Assembly: GCF_000300275.1 (NCBI RefSeq)
Contig: NZ_AMRN01000010.1
Location: 105,756-169,755 of the forward strand
Reading direction: 5' to 3'
DNA: 64,000 nucleotides
From: Thalassospira profundimaris WP0211
GTDB taxonomy: Bacteria; Pseudomonadota; Alphaproteobacteria; Rhodospirillales; Thalassospiraceae
In this document: positions 7,397 through 16,071 of the stretch, one piece after another
Layout: each line of letters begins with the position of its first letter
Numbering within the stretch: the first letter of the stretch is position 1
Made by a program: the position numbers and the translations under genes
The notes under the pieces: generated by a model
Told to the model about the DNA's origin: nothing
Seen by the model: the letters and a program-made list of their open reading frames with translations, nothing else
Database searches by the model: none

Positions 7397-8798
7397 GGTG
7401 GTTTTTCTCCAACCGATAGGCATCGTCTTCAAGTGTCGGGTCCGCGACAATTTGCGGCGTACCCCCAAATGCATTTGTCAGGATCTGGATCGCATACGCC
7501 TGATCCGCAAGTGCCTTCGCCATACCGGGGTTTACGAACAGTTTAACCATCCCGGTCACCCCGTTTCGGCTTTCGGCAACAACAGCGCGCACAACGGCAT
7601 TCAGCGCGGCATCACGCAAAAGAGGGGCCCGTTCCTGTTTGGCAAACAAGGTGGCACGAAGCGATTCGCCCGCCCGCTGGCGACTGAATTCATAAAGCCC
7701 CAACCGCGTAAAGCCGCCGATCTGAACCGCACCATCAAGTTCACTGCCAAAGGCATCACGGATTGCGGCATCAAACTTGTCGCGCCCTGCCCGCGATTTC
7801 ATGCGAAGCGGATCAATCACCACAAGACCACCGATGTTGCGCAGGCGGATTTGATGCACGATTTCGGCGGCGGCCCGAAGGTTGACTTCGACCGCGCGGC
7901 TTTCGCTATCACGCCCGGCATCTGCCCCGGCAGCATTGACGTCAATGGCACAAAGTGCGGTTGCCGGGTCAATCGCAAGCCAGCCGCCGCCTTGCAACTC
8001 GACACGCGTCGCCAAGGCAGCGGCAATTTCGTCTTCGATATCCTGATCGTTGAATAACAGTCGGCTGCCGACATGACGCGCAAGATTGTCATCCGACTTA
8101 CCCAGCATCGTCAGCAATCCACGCAACCGCACGAATTCGTTTGTGCCATCGACAACGCATGCGCCGCCCGCCATCAGATGCCGTTCGATCACCTGATCGG
8201 TTTCTGATTGCGCCTTGCTAACCAGTTGCGGCTTCGATGCCTCGGACAGGTCCTTTTCGGCCTTTTGCAATTGTGATTTCAGAAGTTTGTATTCGGCAGT
8301 AATGGCATCACGCGTCCAGTCGAGTGCGACGGAACGCAGCATGATCCCGTCCTGATCGGACTGAAGAGTGCTTAGCAATTCGTGAAGTTCGGTGCGCCGG
8401 TCCCCATCCTTAAGCTTGCGCGGCAACTCAATATGGTTGGCCCCCGGTCGCAGGATCATGCCGACACCTTCAATCGCGATCCGCCCGGTAAGCTTGACAC
8501 CCTTGTCGTCAAAACCAAGGCGGGAGATCTGCACCAGAACCCACTGCCCTTCATGCAGCGGGCCGTTGTAGCGATCAAACGGCAAAAGCCCGTCTGGCAG
8601 CCCGTCAAGCGCAACCATGGCGGCGGCCATTTCGGGCATCATTTTGGAAACACGGCCAAGATGGATATCAAATCTTGCGGGACCGCCGCGATCAATCCAA
8701 AGACGCGTCAGGCGGTCATTTTCGATCAGGGCCACCCTGCGCTCAAGCGCAACGGCATCAATCAGCAGGCGGGAGTTATGGGTGCCGCCAACTGCCAT
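7389..8798 (-). CDS. rng: Ribonuclease E/G family protein (short, RNase G-like)
   Basis: The 469-residue protein has the S1-like N-terminal part followed by the RNase E/G catalytic core. The metal-binding aspartates lie in ALCAIDVNAAGAD and LVVIDPLRMKSR, and the RLGLYEFSRQRAGESL motif follows. It lacks the long disordered scaffold of RNase E, and I see no CPxC zinc-link motif. Its role is endonucleolytic processing of rRNA or mRNA 5' ends. The ATG at 8798 starts 2 nt after the maf stop; the in-frame extension upstream reads across maf and is not used. The C-terminus overlaps yacG. Confidence 0.88.
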   Translation of the reverse strand: MAVGGTHNSRLLIDAVALERRVALIENDRLTRLWIDRGGPARFDIHLGRVSKMMPEMAAAMVALDGLPDGLLPFDRYNGPLHEGQWVLVQISRLGFDDKGVKLTGRIAIEGVGMILRPGANHIELPRKLKDGDRRTELHELLSTLQSDQDGIMLRSVALDWTRDAITAEYKLLKSQLQKAEKDLSEASKPQLVSKAQSETDQVIERHLMAGGACVVDGTNEFVRLRGLLTMLGKSDDNLARHVGSRLLFNDQDIEDEIAAALATRVELQGGGWLAIDPATALCAIDVNAAGADAGRDSESRAVEVNLRAAAEIVHQIRLRNIGGLVVIDPLRMKSRAGRDKFDAAIRDAFGSELDGAVQIGGFTRLGLYEFSRQRAGESLRATLFAKQERAPLLRDAALNAVVRAVVAESRNGVTGMVKLFVNPGMAKALADQAYAIQILTNAFGGTPQIVADPTLEDDAYRLEKNHHE

Positions 8799-8800
8799 GA

Positions 8801-9382
8801 TCAAACCTCTTTGGGGTGATAGCCAAGACCGCGCAAAAGACCGTCCACCTCGCACAGCGACAGCCCGACAACGTTGGAGTACGATCCCGAGATCGCCTTC
8901 ACAAAGGTCGCGGCAAAGCCCTGAATGGCGTAGGCACCCGCTTTGCCCTGCCACTCGTCATGGGAAAGGTAACGCTTCAGGTCATCGGAACCAAGGGTTC
9001 GGAATTTTACCTGTGTTTCGATCACGCGCGATCGTTCGGTCCCGTCCGGGGCAATTACACACATGCCACCGTAGACACGGTGGCGACGCCCGGACAGCAA
9101 TTCAAGGAACTTGCGTGCCTCAGCCACGTCTTCGGCTTTGCCCAAGGCACGTCGGCCACAGGCAACAACCGTATCCGCGGCAAGCACAAAGGCCCCGCCG
9201 TTGGATTTGGCAACAAAACGTGCCTTTTCCTCGGCAAGGCGAAGCGCCAGCCGACGCGGACTTTCATCGCGCATGGGTGTTTCATCGATGTCTGCGGGAA
9301 CGACCTGATCTGGCACAATTCCGATCTGCGCAAGCAGCTCAAGACGGCGCGGCGATGCAGATGCCAATATCAGTTTCGACAA
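8801..9382 (-). CDS. maf: Maf-like nucleoside triphosphate pyrophosphatase
   Basis: The 193-residue product starts with the Maf signature LILASASPRRLELLAQIG and continues with VLAADTVVACG and an SGRRHRVYGG segment, the substrate and metal site of the family. Maf proteins hydrolyse dTTP, UTP or modified nucleotides to monophosphates and can affect septation. I place the start at the TTG at 9382 because a GGAG ribosome site lies 7 nt before it and the family begins right there; the only upstream ATG would add 20 unrelated residues. It sits between infA and the RNase G gene with a 2-nt gap to the latter. Confidence 0.9.
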   Translation of the reverse strand: MSKLILASASPRRLELLAQIGIVPDQVVPADIDETPMRDESPRRLALRLAEEKARFVAKSNGGAFVLAADTVVACGRRALGKAEDVAEARKFLELLSGRRHRVYGGMCVIAPDGTERSRVIETQVKFRTLGSDDLKRYLSHDEWQGKAGAYAIQGFAATFVKAISGSYSNVVGLSLCEVDGLLRGLGYHPKEV

Positions 9383-9531
9383 GATGTGGCTCCCGGATAT
9401 CCGTCCCAGACCATTCCGACCAAAAATGTGATGAATGCTCACATTTCGATGCAGGCAGCAAAATGCACCCTGACGGCAAGGGTAAACGCCCCGCCAGACA
9501 AGGTCAATTTGCGCTTGGTAGTGGTTTCAGA

Positions 9532-9750
9532 TTACTTGAAACGGAAGGTAATACGACCTTTGGTCAGGTCATAAGGGGTCATTTCGACGCTGACACGGTC
9601 ACCTGCGAGAACGCGGATACGGTTCTTGCGCATTTTGCCCGAGGTATGGGCAAGGATTTCGTGGTCATTGTCCAGCTTCACGCGAAACATCGCATTGGGC
9701 AGAAGTTCAACGACAGTGCCCTGAAACTCGATAACGTCTTCTTTAGCCAT
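9532..9750 (-). CDS. infA: Translation initiation factor IF-1
   Basis: The 72-residue length is exact for the family. The sequence [20 protein letters not shown] followed by FRVKL and GRITFRFK is near-universal for IF-1, an OB-fold protein that binds the ribosomal A site with IF-2 and IF-3 during initiation. The ATG is preceded by a TAGGAG ribosome site. It is the first gene of infA-maf-rng-yacG, in the usual alphaproteobacterial order. Confidence 0.98.
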   Translation of the reverse strand: MAKEDVIEFQGTVVELLPNAMFRVKLDNDHEILAHTSGKMRKNRIRVLAGDRVSVEMTPYDLTKGRITFRFK

Positions 9751-10004
9751 GTGACTCCTAGCTTTCGTATTGCAATATCAAAATACCGGTGGGCGGCAAA
9801 CTGCTCTGAACCGGGCAAAAGGTCAAGTCCTTTCACGTGTCAGGCGTGGCGTTACAGCACTGCGTTAAACGAATGGCGACGTATCTGTGCTGCCAAATCG
9901 CGCGGAACAAGGATTGCGCGAAAAGAACCGGCTCGGCCCTTTTCGAATGCCGGTATGCGCCCTAAGATGCCGCTATCTTTCCGGCCTTTCATGAAAGCCC
10001 CCGC

Positions 10005-10499
10005 ATGACCAATCCTCATACCATTGAAATACGCCTTGCAGAACGTGATGACGCACCGGCACTCCATGCCATGATTTGCGAAATCGGCCAGGCAACGGGA
10101 TGTGCGGATAAAATTGCAAGCACGCCCGAAGATCTGGCGCGGGATGGCTTTGGCAAAGACCGTGCGTTTGACGCGCTGATTGCGATTGCCGATGACACAC
10201 CGGTTGCCATGTGCCTGTTTTTCCCAAGCTATTCGACATTTCGCGGACGGCCCGGGCTTTATATTCAGGATCTTTATGTCGCACCAAGCCATCGCGGCGG
10301 CGGTTTTGCCAAACGCCTGGTGGCTGCGGTCACCAAACATGCCCGTGCACACGGCAAATCCTATATCCGGTTGTCTGTCGATGCGGAAAACATGATCGGC
10401 CAACGGTTTTACGAAAAACTTGGTATGTGCCATGCCGAGGACGAGAAGATCTACGTGCTTGATGGTGCTGCGTTCGAAGCCCTCAGCAGCGCGGATTAA
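10005..10499 (+). CDS. GNAT-family N-acetyltransferase
   Basis: The 164-residue protein carries the GNAT fold. IQDLYVAPSHRGGGFAKRLV (about residues 86-105) contains the acetyl-CoA pyrophosphate loop (RGGGFA, a variant of RxxGxG/A), followed by SVDAENMIGQRFYEKLGM, typical of motif B. The acceptor substrate cannot be predicted. It is the only plus-strand gene inside an otherwise minus-strand block, lying between the phosphatase gene and infA, so it was probably inserted there. Its 3' end faces the phosphatase gene with a 9-nt gap. Confidence 0.85.
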   Translation: MTNPHTIEIRLAERDDAPALHAMICEIGQATGCADKIASTPEDLARDGFGKDRAFDALIAIADDTPVAMCLFFPSYSTFRGRPGLYIQDLYVAPSHRGGGFAKRLVAAVTKHARAHGKSYIRLSVDAENMIGQRFYEKLGMCHAEDEKIYVLDGAAFEALSSAD

Positions 10500-10508
10500 G
10501 CCAGGCAA

Positions 10509-10955
10509 TCACATGGTGGGTGCAGGACCGACGGGGAAGCGATCAAGGATGCGTTTTTTGATCTGGTCGCGCACCTGCCGATAGGCCTCAAGGCGAATTT
10601 CACGCGAACCTTCGACGATTGTGGCATCAAAGGTATTCCAGAATTCCACGTCACACGCCATGGTGCGGGTCATTTCGACCGCGCGGTGCTGGGCCTCGGG
10701 TGACATCGTGATGATCAGATCAAAGAAGCCGTCTTCAAGCTGATCAAAGGTTTTGGAATTGTATGAGGAAATATCAAGACCGATTTCCTCCATCACCGCC
10801 ACGGCAAAGCCATCGAGCTCACCGGCACGCACCCCGCAACTTTCAACATAAATGCGGGTTCCGTGATAGTGACGCATCAAGGCAGCAGCCATCACCGAAC
10901 GCACGGCATTATAGCTGCAGGCAAAAAGAACCGAGCCGGGGAGTTCTTCTGCCAC
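10509..10955 (-). CDS. Low-molecular-weight protein-tyrosine-phosphatase / arsenate reductase-like protein
   Basis: The 148-residue protein has the P-loop C-x5-R-S as CSYNAVRS (cysteine near residue 13). A later acidic region (FDLIITMSPEA; FWNTFDAT) can provide the general acid aspartate. The fold is that of LMW phosphotyrosine phosphatases and thioredoxin-linked arsenate reductases; the N in CxxNxxRS is typical of the alphaproteobacterial group downstream of UPF0262. It starts 6 nt after the UPF0262 stop, in one operon with hisD and hisG. The physiological substrate is unknown. Confidence 0.85.
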   Translation of the reverse strand: MAEELPGSVLFACSYNAVRSVMAAALMRHYHGTRIYVESCGVRAGELDGFAVAVMEEIGLDISSYNSKTFDQLEDGFFDLIITMSPEAQHRAVEMTRTMACDVEFWNTFDATIVEGSREIRLEAYRQVRDQIKKRILDRFPVGPAPTM

Positions 10956-10961
10956 CGTGCC

Positions 10962-11438
10962 TTAACCCCGGATGTGAAGGACACAAATCAACGTAAACAG
11001 GCGACGCGCGGTATTTTCATCAATCGTCACCTTGTCGGCCAGAAGCTCTCGCAATTGTTCGGAGCCCTCGTTGTGAAGACCACGTCTCGCCATATCGATG
11101 GTTTCGATCTGGGCGGCACTGGCCTTTTTGATGGCGTCATAATAGCTTTCGCAGATCATGAAATAGTCTTTGACGATCCGGCGGAACGGCGACAGCGGCA
11201 CGGGAATGGTCGTCAGGTTCTCGGTATCATCGTCGCCGCGCACATCCATATAGATGCGGTTTTCTTCGATGCGCATATGCACCGAATACGGACCTTCGAA
11301 ACCGCCAGCCGGTTCGAAATGGTTTTCTTCGAGAAGGTCATAGATCGCCACCGCCTGCTCATGCTCGACCTCAGGACGGCGTCTTACCTTGTATTTCTCG
11401 TCAAGATAGATACCGGCAATACACTGGTTTTCTGCCAT
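10962..11438 (-). CDS. UPF0262 family protein
   Basis: The 158-residue product fits the uncharacterised UPF0262 family of alphaproteobacteria. It begins with a conserved IAGIYLDEKYKVRRRPEVEH segment and has the PSxxxR-like core PLSPFRRIVKDYFMICESYY. It has no signal peptide or membrane segment and is probably cytosolic. It lies between hisD (43 nt upstream) and the phosphatase gene, its standard genomic place. The ATG is preceded by a GAGAGAG ribosome site. Function unknown. Confidence 0.88.
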   Translation of the reverse strand: MAENQCIAGIYLDEKYKVRRRPEVEHEQAVAIYDLLEENHFEPAGGFEGPYSVHMRIEENRIYMDVRGDDDTENLTTIPVPLSPFRRIVKDYFMICESYYDAIKKASAAQIETIDMARRGLHNEGSEQLRELLADKVTIDENTARRLFTLICVLHIRG

Positions 11439-11481
11439 GGCTCTCTCGCTCCGGTCCCTTCACACGCTGCATTGCAACAGC

Positions 11482-12777
11482 TTACATCTGGTTTGAACGG
11501 ATCGCTACCGAAAGTCCATGTGCCTGCAGACCTTCGCTTTCTGCAAGGGCGATTGCCGCCGGGCCGATTTTTGCCAGACTTTCGGGTGTGCACTTGATCA
11601 GCGACGAACGCTTGATGAAGTCCAAAACCCCAAGGCCGGACGAGAAACGCGCCGAGCGGGCCGTCGGCAGAACATGGTTCGGGCCGGCAACATAATCGCC
11701 GATGGCCTCTGGGGTATAACGGCCCAGGAAAATCGCACCGGCATGGTGAATGTCTTCTGCCAGTGCGTCCGGGTCGTCGACCGCCAATTCAAGATGTTCC
11801 GGTGCGATCCGATCCACAAGGGCCGGAGCCTGCGACAGATTTTCGACCAAAACAATTGCACCAAAGTCGCGCCAGCTTGCCCCGGCGATTTCTGCACGCG
11901 GCAGTTTTTCAAGATGGGCATCAATTGACACCTGCACCTGATCGGCGAATTTCGCATCATCAGTGATCAGAATCGATTGCGCGACCGGGTCATGTTCCGC
12001 CTGCGACAACAAATCTGCGGCCACCCAGCTTGGATCGTTGCTGCCATCGGCAACCACCAAAATTTCCGACGGGCCCGCAATCATATCAATGCCGACCTGA
12101 CCAAACACACGGCGTTTGGCCGCGGCAACAAACGCATTGCCCGGACCGACGATCTTGTCGACCGGCTTGATGGTTTCGGTACCATAAGCAAGGGCTGCAA
12201 TCGCCTGCGCCCCGCCGATGCGGTAAATCTCGTCAACACCGGCAATTCGGGCCGCAGCCAGAACCAGCGGGTTCATTTTATTGTCAGGCGTCGGCACCAC
12301 CATGACAAGGCGTTCCACACCGGCAACCTTGGCCGGAATGGCGTTCATCAGAACCGATGACGGATAGGATGCCAGACCGCCCGGAACATAAAGTCCTGCC
12401 GCCGACACCGCACGCCAGCGCCAGCCAAGCTCAACACCACTTTCATCGGTATAGCGTTCATCGGCCGGCATCTGCTTTTCGTGGTAGGCACGAATGCGCT
12501 TTGCCGCCAGTTCCAGCGATTTGAGAAGGTCCGCATCAATGTCGGCAACCGCCGCATCGACCTCGGTCGCGCTCACCGCCATGCCGGATGCGTCGATACC
12601 AAGGCGATCAAATCGGTTGGTATAGTCACAAACGGCTTCGTCACCGCGATTACGCACATCGGCGATAATATCGGCAACGGCCGCATCAACATCGGCATCC
12701 GATTCGCGTTTCATGCCCAGAAGCTTGACGAAATCTTCTTCGAAGCTGGCGTCAGTAATCGAAAGCTTAAGCGGCAT
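11482..12777 (-). CDS. hisD: Histidinol dehydrogenase
   Basis: At 431 residues it has the usual length. Family motifs include [55 protein letters not shown] and [20 protein letters not shown] near the zinc and active-site histidines (QAEHDP; PEHLEL). It catalyses the last two NAD-dependent oxidations, L-histidinol to L-histidine, as a zinc enzyme. Its start overlaps the hisG stop by 11 nt, indicating coupled translation. The remaining his genes are not in this window. Confidence 0.97.
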   Translation of the reverse strand: MPLKLSITDASFEEDFVKLLGMKRESDADVDAAVADIIADVRNRGDEAVCDYTNRFDRLGIDASGMAVSATEVDAAVADIDADLLKSLELAAKRIRAYHEKQMPADERYTDESGVELGWRWRAVSAAGLYVPGGLASYPSSVLMNAIPAKVAGVERLVMVVPTPDNKMNPLVLAAARIAGVDEIYRIGGAQAIAALAYGTETIKPVDKIVGPGNAFVAAAKRRVFGQVGIDMIAGPSEILVVADGSNDPSWVAADLLSQAEHDPVAQSILITDDAKFADQVQVSIDAHLEKLPRAEIAGASWRDFGAIVLVENLSQAPALVDRIAPEHLELAVDDPDALAEDIHHAGAIFLGRYTPEAIGDYVAGPNHVLPTARSARFSSGLGVLDFIKRSSLIKCTPESLAKIGPAAIALAESEGLQAHGLSVAIRSNQM

Positions 12778-13429
12778 TGAGCACCTCGGAAAAACGGTCG
12801 ATCCAGGGCTGGATATCGGTCGGGCGGGTTTTCAGCGCGGCACGATTAACGATCAGGCGCGACGTCACATCGGCGACATGTTCTATTTCACGCAAGCCAT
12901 TGGCCTTAAGCGTGTTGCCGGTCGAGACAAGGTCGACGATACGGCGGCACAGACCAAGTGTTGGTGCCAGTTCCATCGCGCCGTTCAGCTTGATGCATTC
13001 AGCCTGCACGCCCCGTTTGGCAAAATGCGTACGGGTGATGTTGGGATATTTGGTCGCGACCCGGACATGCGACCAGCGTGACGGATCATCGCCTTCGATC
13101 ATTTCTTCCGGTTCGGCAACGGCGATCCGGCAATGCCCGATATTAAGATCCAGCGGCGCATAGATATCCGGATAGTCAAATTCCATCAGGACGTCATTGC
13201 CGCAGACACCGATATGGGCTGCGCCAAAGGCAACGAAGGTTGCGACGTCAAAGCTGCGCACACGGATGATATCGATATGCGGATGGTTGGTGGCGAAACG
13301 AAGCGCACGGGATTTCGGATCATCAAATGCCGCTTCCGGTTCGATCCCGGCGGATCGCACCAGTGGCATCACCTCGTCAAGAATGCGCCCCTTGGGCAGG
13401 GCAAGCACCAGCTTTTCGTCACTCATCAA
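12767..13429 (-). CDS. hisG: ATP phosphoribosyltransferase, short form
   Basis: The 220-residue product is the short HisG, which lacks the C-terminal regulatory domain and normally needs HisZ as partner; hisZ is not in the window. [17 protein letters not shown] opens the protein, [17 protein letters not shown] follows, and the phosphoribosyl-pyrophosphate loop is near [16 protein letters not shown]. It performs the first step of histidine synthesis, ATP + PRPP to phosphoribosyl-ATP. It lies 42 nt after murA and overlaps hisD. Confidence 0.96.
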   Translation of the reverse strand: MMSDEKLVLALPKGRILDEVMPLVRSAGIEPEAAFDDPKSRALRFATNHPHIDIIRVRSFDVATFVAFGAAHIGVCGNDVLMEFDYPDIYAPLDLNIGHCRIAVAEPEEMIEGDDPSRWSHVRVATKYPNITRTHFAKRGVQAECIKLNGAMELAPTLGLCRRIVDLVSTGNTLKANGLREIEHVADVTSRLIVNRAALKTRPTDIQPWIDRFSEVLNAA

Positions 13430-13471
13430 TCAGTCGCCTTACGCGTTTTTCAGTTATCCGGAAGCCTTATA

Positions 13472-14764
13472 TCAGGCCGGAACCCGGACACGTTCGATCT
13501 GCGCCCCGCAGGAGCTCAGTTTTTCTTCAAGCCGCTCATAACCGCGGTCCAGATGGTAGACACGGTTAATAACCGTCTCGCCCTCGGCTGCCAAGCCTGC
13601 AAGCACCATTGAAACCGAGGCACGCAGATCGGTTGCCATGACTTCAGCCCCCGAAAGCTTTGCACTGCCGCGGACAATCGCCGAACGGCCATGCACGTTG
13701 ACATCAGCGCCCATGCGGCTGAGTTCCGGTACGTGCATGAAACGGTTTTCGAAAATGGTTTCGGTGATCATTGACGCACCGTTGGCCACCGACATCAACG
13801 CCATGAACTGGGCCTGCATATCGGTCGGGAAGCCCGGATAGGGTTCGGTCATCACGTCAACACCCTTAAGCGTCGCACGGTTGCCGCGCACCTTAAGGCC
13901 ATCTTCGGTTTCTTCAACCTCGACCCCGGCTGCGCGCATCGCATCAACAAGGCTGTCAATCAATTCCATACGGGTTCCGGTCAGTTCGATCTCGCCACCG
14001 GTGATGGCGGCGGCAATCGCATAGGTCCCGGTTTCGATGCGATCCGGCACGACCGAATATTCCGCACCATGCAGGCGCGGCTTGCCGGTGACTTTGAGGG
14101 TATCGGTTCCGATACCTTCGATCTCGGCCCCCATGGCAACAAGGCAGTGGGCCAGATCAGACACTTCGGGTTCGCGCGCGGCATTGGCAATGGTGACGAC
14201 ACCGTCGGCTAGCGATGCGGCCATCAGCGTGTTTTCCGTCGCTCCTACCGAAACCTGCGGGAACAGAACATGTCCGCCTTTCAGGCCGTCGGGTGCGCGG
14301 GCTTCGATGTAGCCCTCGGTCAGGTGGATTTCAGCCCCCATGGCTTCCAGAGCCTTAAGATGCAGGTCAACCGGTCGGTTGCCAATCGCACACCCGCCAG
14401 GAAGCGACACACGGGCAACACCACATCGCGCGACAATCGGACCAAGCACCAACACAGATGCACGCATCTTGCGCACCAGATCATAAGGTGCCGTGGTCGA
14501 GGTGATTTCCTTGGCGGTCATTTCAAGAACGCGACCGGTATGGCCACCATTGGGCGCATGCCCGTTCAGATGCAACGCCACACCATGCTGTGCCAGAAGA
14601 TTGGCCATCGATGTGATATCTGCCAGATGCGGCAGGTTCGATAACGTCAACGTTTCATCTGTCAGAAGGGCTGCTGCCATCAACGGCAAAGCCGCGTTTT
14701 TGGCACCGCCGATTGCAATTTTGCCCTGCAGCCGGCGACCACCGGAAATCTTAATCTTGTCCAT
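13472..14764 (-). CDS. murA: UDP-N-acetylglucosamine 1-carboxyvinyltransferase
   Basis: The 430-residue protein begins [20 protein letters not shown] with the paired lysine and asparagine of the EPSP-synthase-like fold ([10 protein letters not shown]). It has the active-site loop [15 protein letters not shown], whose cysteine is the fosfomycin-sensitive residue. MurA transfers enolpyruvate from PEP to UDP-GlcNAc, the first committed step of peptidoglycan synthesis. It heads the minus-strand cluster murA-hisG-hisD-UPF0262-phosphatase, a conserved alphaproteobacterial arrangement. Confidence 0.97.
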   Translation of the reverse strand: MDKIKISGGRRLQGKIAIGGAKNAALPLMAAALLTDETLTLSNLPHLADITSMANLLAQHGVALHLNGHAPNGGHTGRVLEMTAKEITSTTAPYDLVRKMRASVLVLGPIVARCGVARVSLPGGCAIGNRPVDLHLKALEAMGAEIHLTEGYIEARAPDGLKGGHVLFPQVSVGATENTLMAASLADGVVTIANAAREPEVSDLAHCLVAMGAEIEGIGTDTLKVTGKPRLHGAEYSVVPDRIETGTYAIAAAITGGEIELTGTRMELIDSLVDAMRAAGVEVEETEDGLKVRGNRATLKGVDVMTEPYPGFPTDMQAQFMALMSVANGASMITETIFENRFMHVPELSRMGADVNVHGRSAIVRGSAKLSGAEVMATDLRASVSMVLAGLAAEGETVINRVYHLDRGYERLEEKLSSCGAQIERVRVPA

Positions 14765-14845
14765 TCAGTCCTCTTTGTACTGCGCGCGATGGCGCAGCGA
14801 ACGCGTGTCTTGGCGTATCACCACCAGATTATTGCCACCCCTTTA

Positions 14846-15400
14846 TCACAGGCGCGGCAATGTGACACCTTTTTGGCCCATATATTTCCCTGCGCGATCC
14901 GCATAGGAGGTATCGCATTCACTTTCCGCCTTAAGGAAAATGAACTGACACGCCCCTTCATTGGCATAAATGCGCGCCGGAAGCGGCGTGGTGTTGGAAA
15001 ATTCAAGGGTCACATGCCCTTCCCATTCGGGTTCAAGCGGCGTGACATTGACGATGATGCCGCACCGGGCATAGGTCGATTTCCCCAGACAGATCACCAG
15101 TGTGTCGCGCGGGATGCGGAAATATTCCACGGTGCGCGCAAGCGCGAAACTGTTGGGCGGGATCACGCAGACTTCGGTCTGGCGATTGACAAACCCGTCA
15201 TCGGAAAATTCCTTGGGATCGACGATGGCCGAGTCGACATTGGTGAAAATCTTGAACTCGTCAGCGACGCGGGCGTCATAGCCGTACGAACTGACACCAT
15301 AGGAGATCACACCATCGCGTTTGAAACCGTCGACAAACGGTTCGATCATGCCTTTTTCCTGCGCCATCTGGCGTATCCAGTGATCCGGTCTTACCGACAT
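14846..15400 (-). CDS. dcd: dCTP deaminase
   Basis: The 184-residue length and motifs fit: [51 protein letters not shown] and the catalytic region [16 protein letters not shown], whose glutamate activates water. It deaminates dCTP to dUTP, the precursor for dTMP. The ATG at 15400 is preceded by an AGGGGTGG ribosome site 6 nt away; the longer frame would add 16 residues without support. It lies 81 nt upstream of murA on the same strand. Confidence 0.96.
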   Translation of the reverse strand: MSVRPDHWIRQMAQEKGMIEPFVDGFKRDGVISYGVSSYGYDARVADEFKIFTNVDSAIVDPKEFSDDGFVNRQTEVCVIPPNSFALARTVEYFRIPRDTLVICLGKSTYARCGIIVNVTPLEPEWEGHVTLEFSNTTPLPARIYANEGACQFIFLKAESECDTSYADRAGKYMGQKGVTLPRL

Positions 15401-15530
15401 AGTGCCACCCCTGTTTTTGCGAAAATCCCAACCACGTTCAGCACCCACGGTTTTACCCGTCCGCGGGCCTCAAGATCAACCAAACGATGCACGCGCCCAT
15501 CAAAGCGAAGGTGAAAAATGACGCGCGAGA

Positions 15531-15692
15531 TCAGTCCTCAGATTTTTCGTCTGTAGCTGGACCTTGTGGATCGCTTTTGCGTGAGCGTTGCTGTTGCTTG
15601 CGCTTGGCCAGATTGGCACGCAGGGCTTCGGCTTCGCGTTTTAAACGTTCCTCGTTTACGGCCGGACGCATGTCAGATTTTTTGGCTGTCAT
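15531..15692 (-). CDS. Small conserved basic protein (53 residues)
   Basis: The frame starts MTAKKSDMRPAVNEERLKRE and includes ALRANLAKRKQQQRSR, a short helical and strongly basic segment, ending in an acidic tail EKSED. Similar tiny proteins with an ALRANLxRRK core occur next to murA in many Rhodospirillales (from memory). No domain or function is known; nucleic-acid or ribosome binding is possible given the charge. It is read toward dcd, with about 130 bp between them. I see no strong ribosome site, so confidence is moderate. Confidence 0.6.
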   Translation of the reverse strand: MTAKKSDMRPAVNEERLKREAEALRANLAKRKQQQRSRKSDPQGPATDEKSED

Positions 15693-15840
15693 GATGCAAT
15701 CAAAGTTCCGTCAGATTTATGCGGGTTTGAGCGATTGGCCTGTTATAAAACAGCGTGCGAAAAATTACAGCCGATCTTGACGAAAACAGGGCGAAAAGGC
15801 CTGCGACGGGAACAATCGAAAAACTTCGCATAATTCAGGC

Positions 15841-15869
15841 TTGACCAATTACAGATACGTGGCCTATAA
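15841..15869 (+). promoter_or_regulatory. Promoter of the tRNA-Thr array
   Basis: TTGACC (15841-15846), a 17-bp spacer and CTATAA (15864-15869) form a strong promoter, 24 nt before the first tRNA-Thr. A GC-rich segment after the -10 resembles a stringent discriminator. Confidence 0.75.
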
Positions 15870-15893
15870 CCCGCCCGCACCGCAAGGGCTCAT

Positions 15894-15968
15894 GCTGCTG
15901 TAGCTCAGGGGTAGAGCACTCCCTTGGTAAGGGAGAGGCCGGGAGTTCAAATCTCCCCAGCAGCACCA
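15894..15968 (+). tRNA. tRNA-Thr (anticodon GGT), copy 1
   Basis: A 75-nt cloverleaf: acceptor GCTGCTG pairs with CAGCAGC, CCA end encoded; anticodon stem CTCCC/GGGAG with loop TTGGTAA giving GGT; T-arm GAGTTCAAATC. Confidence 0.97.
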
Positions 15969-15996
15969 TTGCCCACCGGTCCAGCCTGTTTATCGG

Positions 15997-16071
15997 GCTG
16001 CTGTAGCTCAGGGGTAGAGCACTCCCTTGGTAAGGGAGAGGCCGGGAGTTCAAATCTCCCCAGCAGCACCA
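15997..16071 (+). tRNA. tRNA-Thr (anticodon GGT), copy 2
   Basis: Identical to copy 1, with the same 28-nt spacer before and after. The antisense reading frame of the serine recombinase ends inside this tRNA (stop at 16050-16052). Confidence 0.97.

Noticed and set aside
8617..10008. 463-codon plus-strand frame across RNase G, maf and infA
   Set aside because: It runs antisense through three well-identified genes and shows no recognisable motifs.
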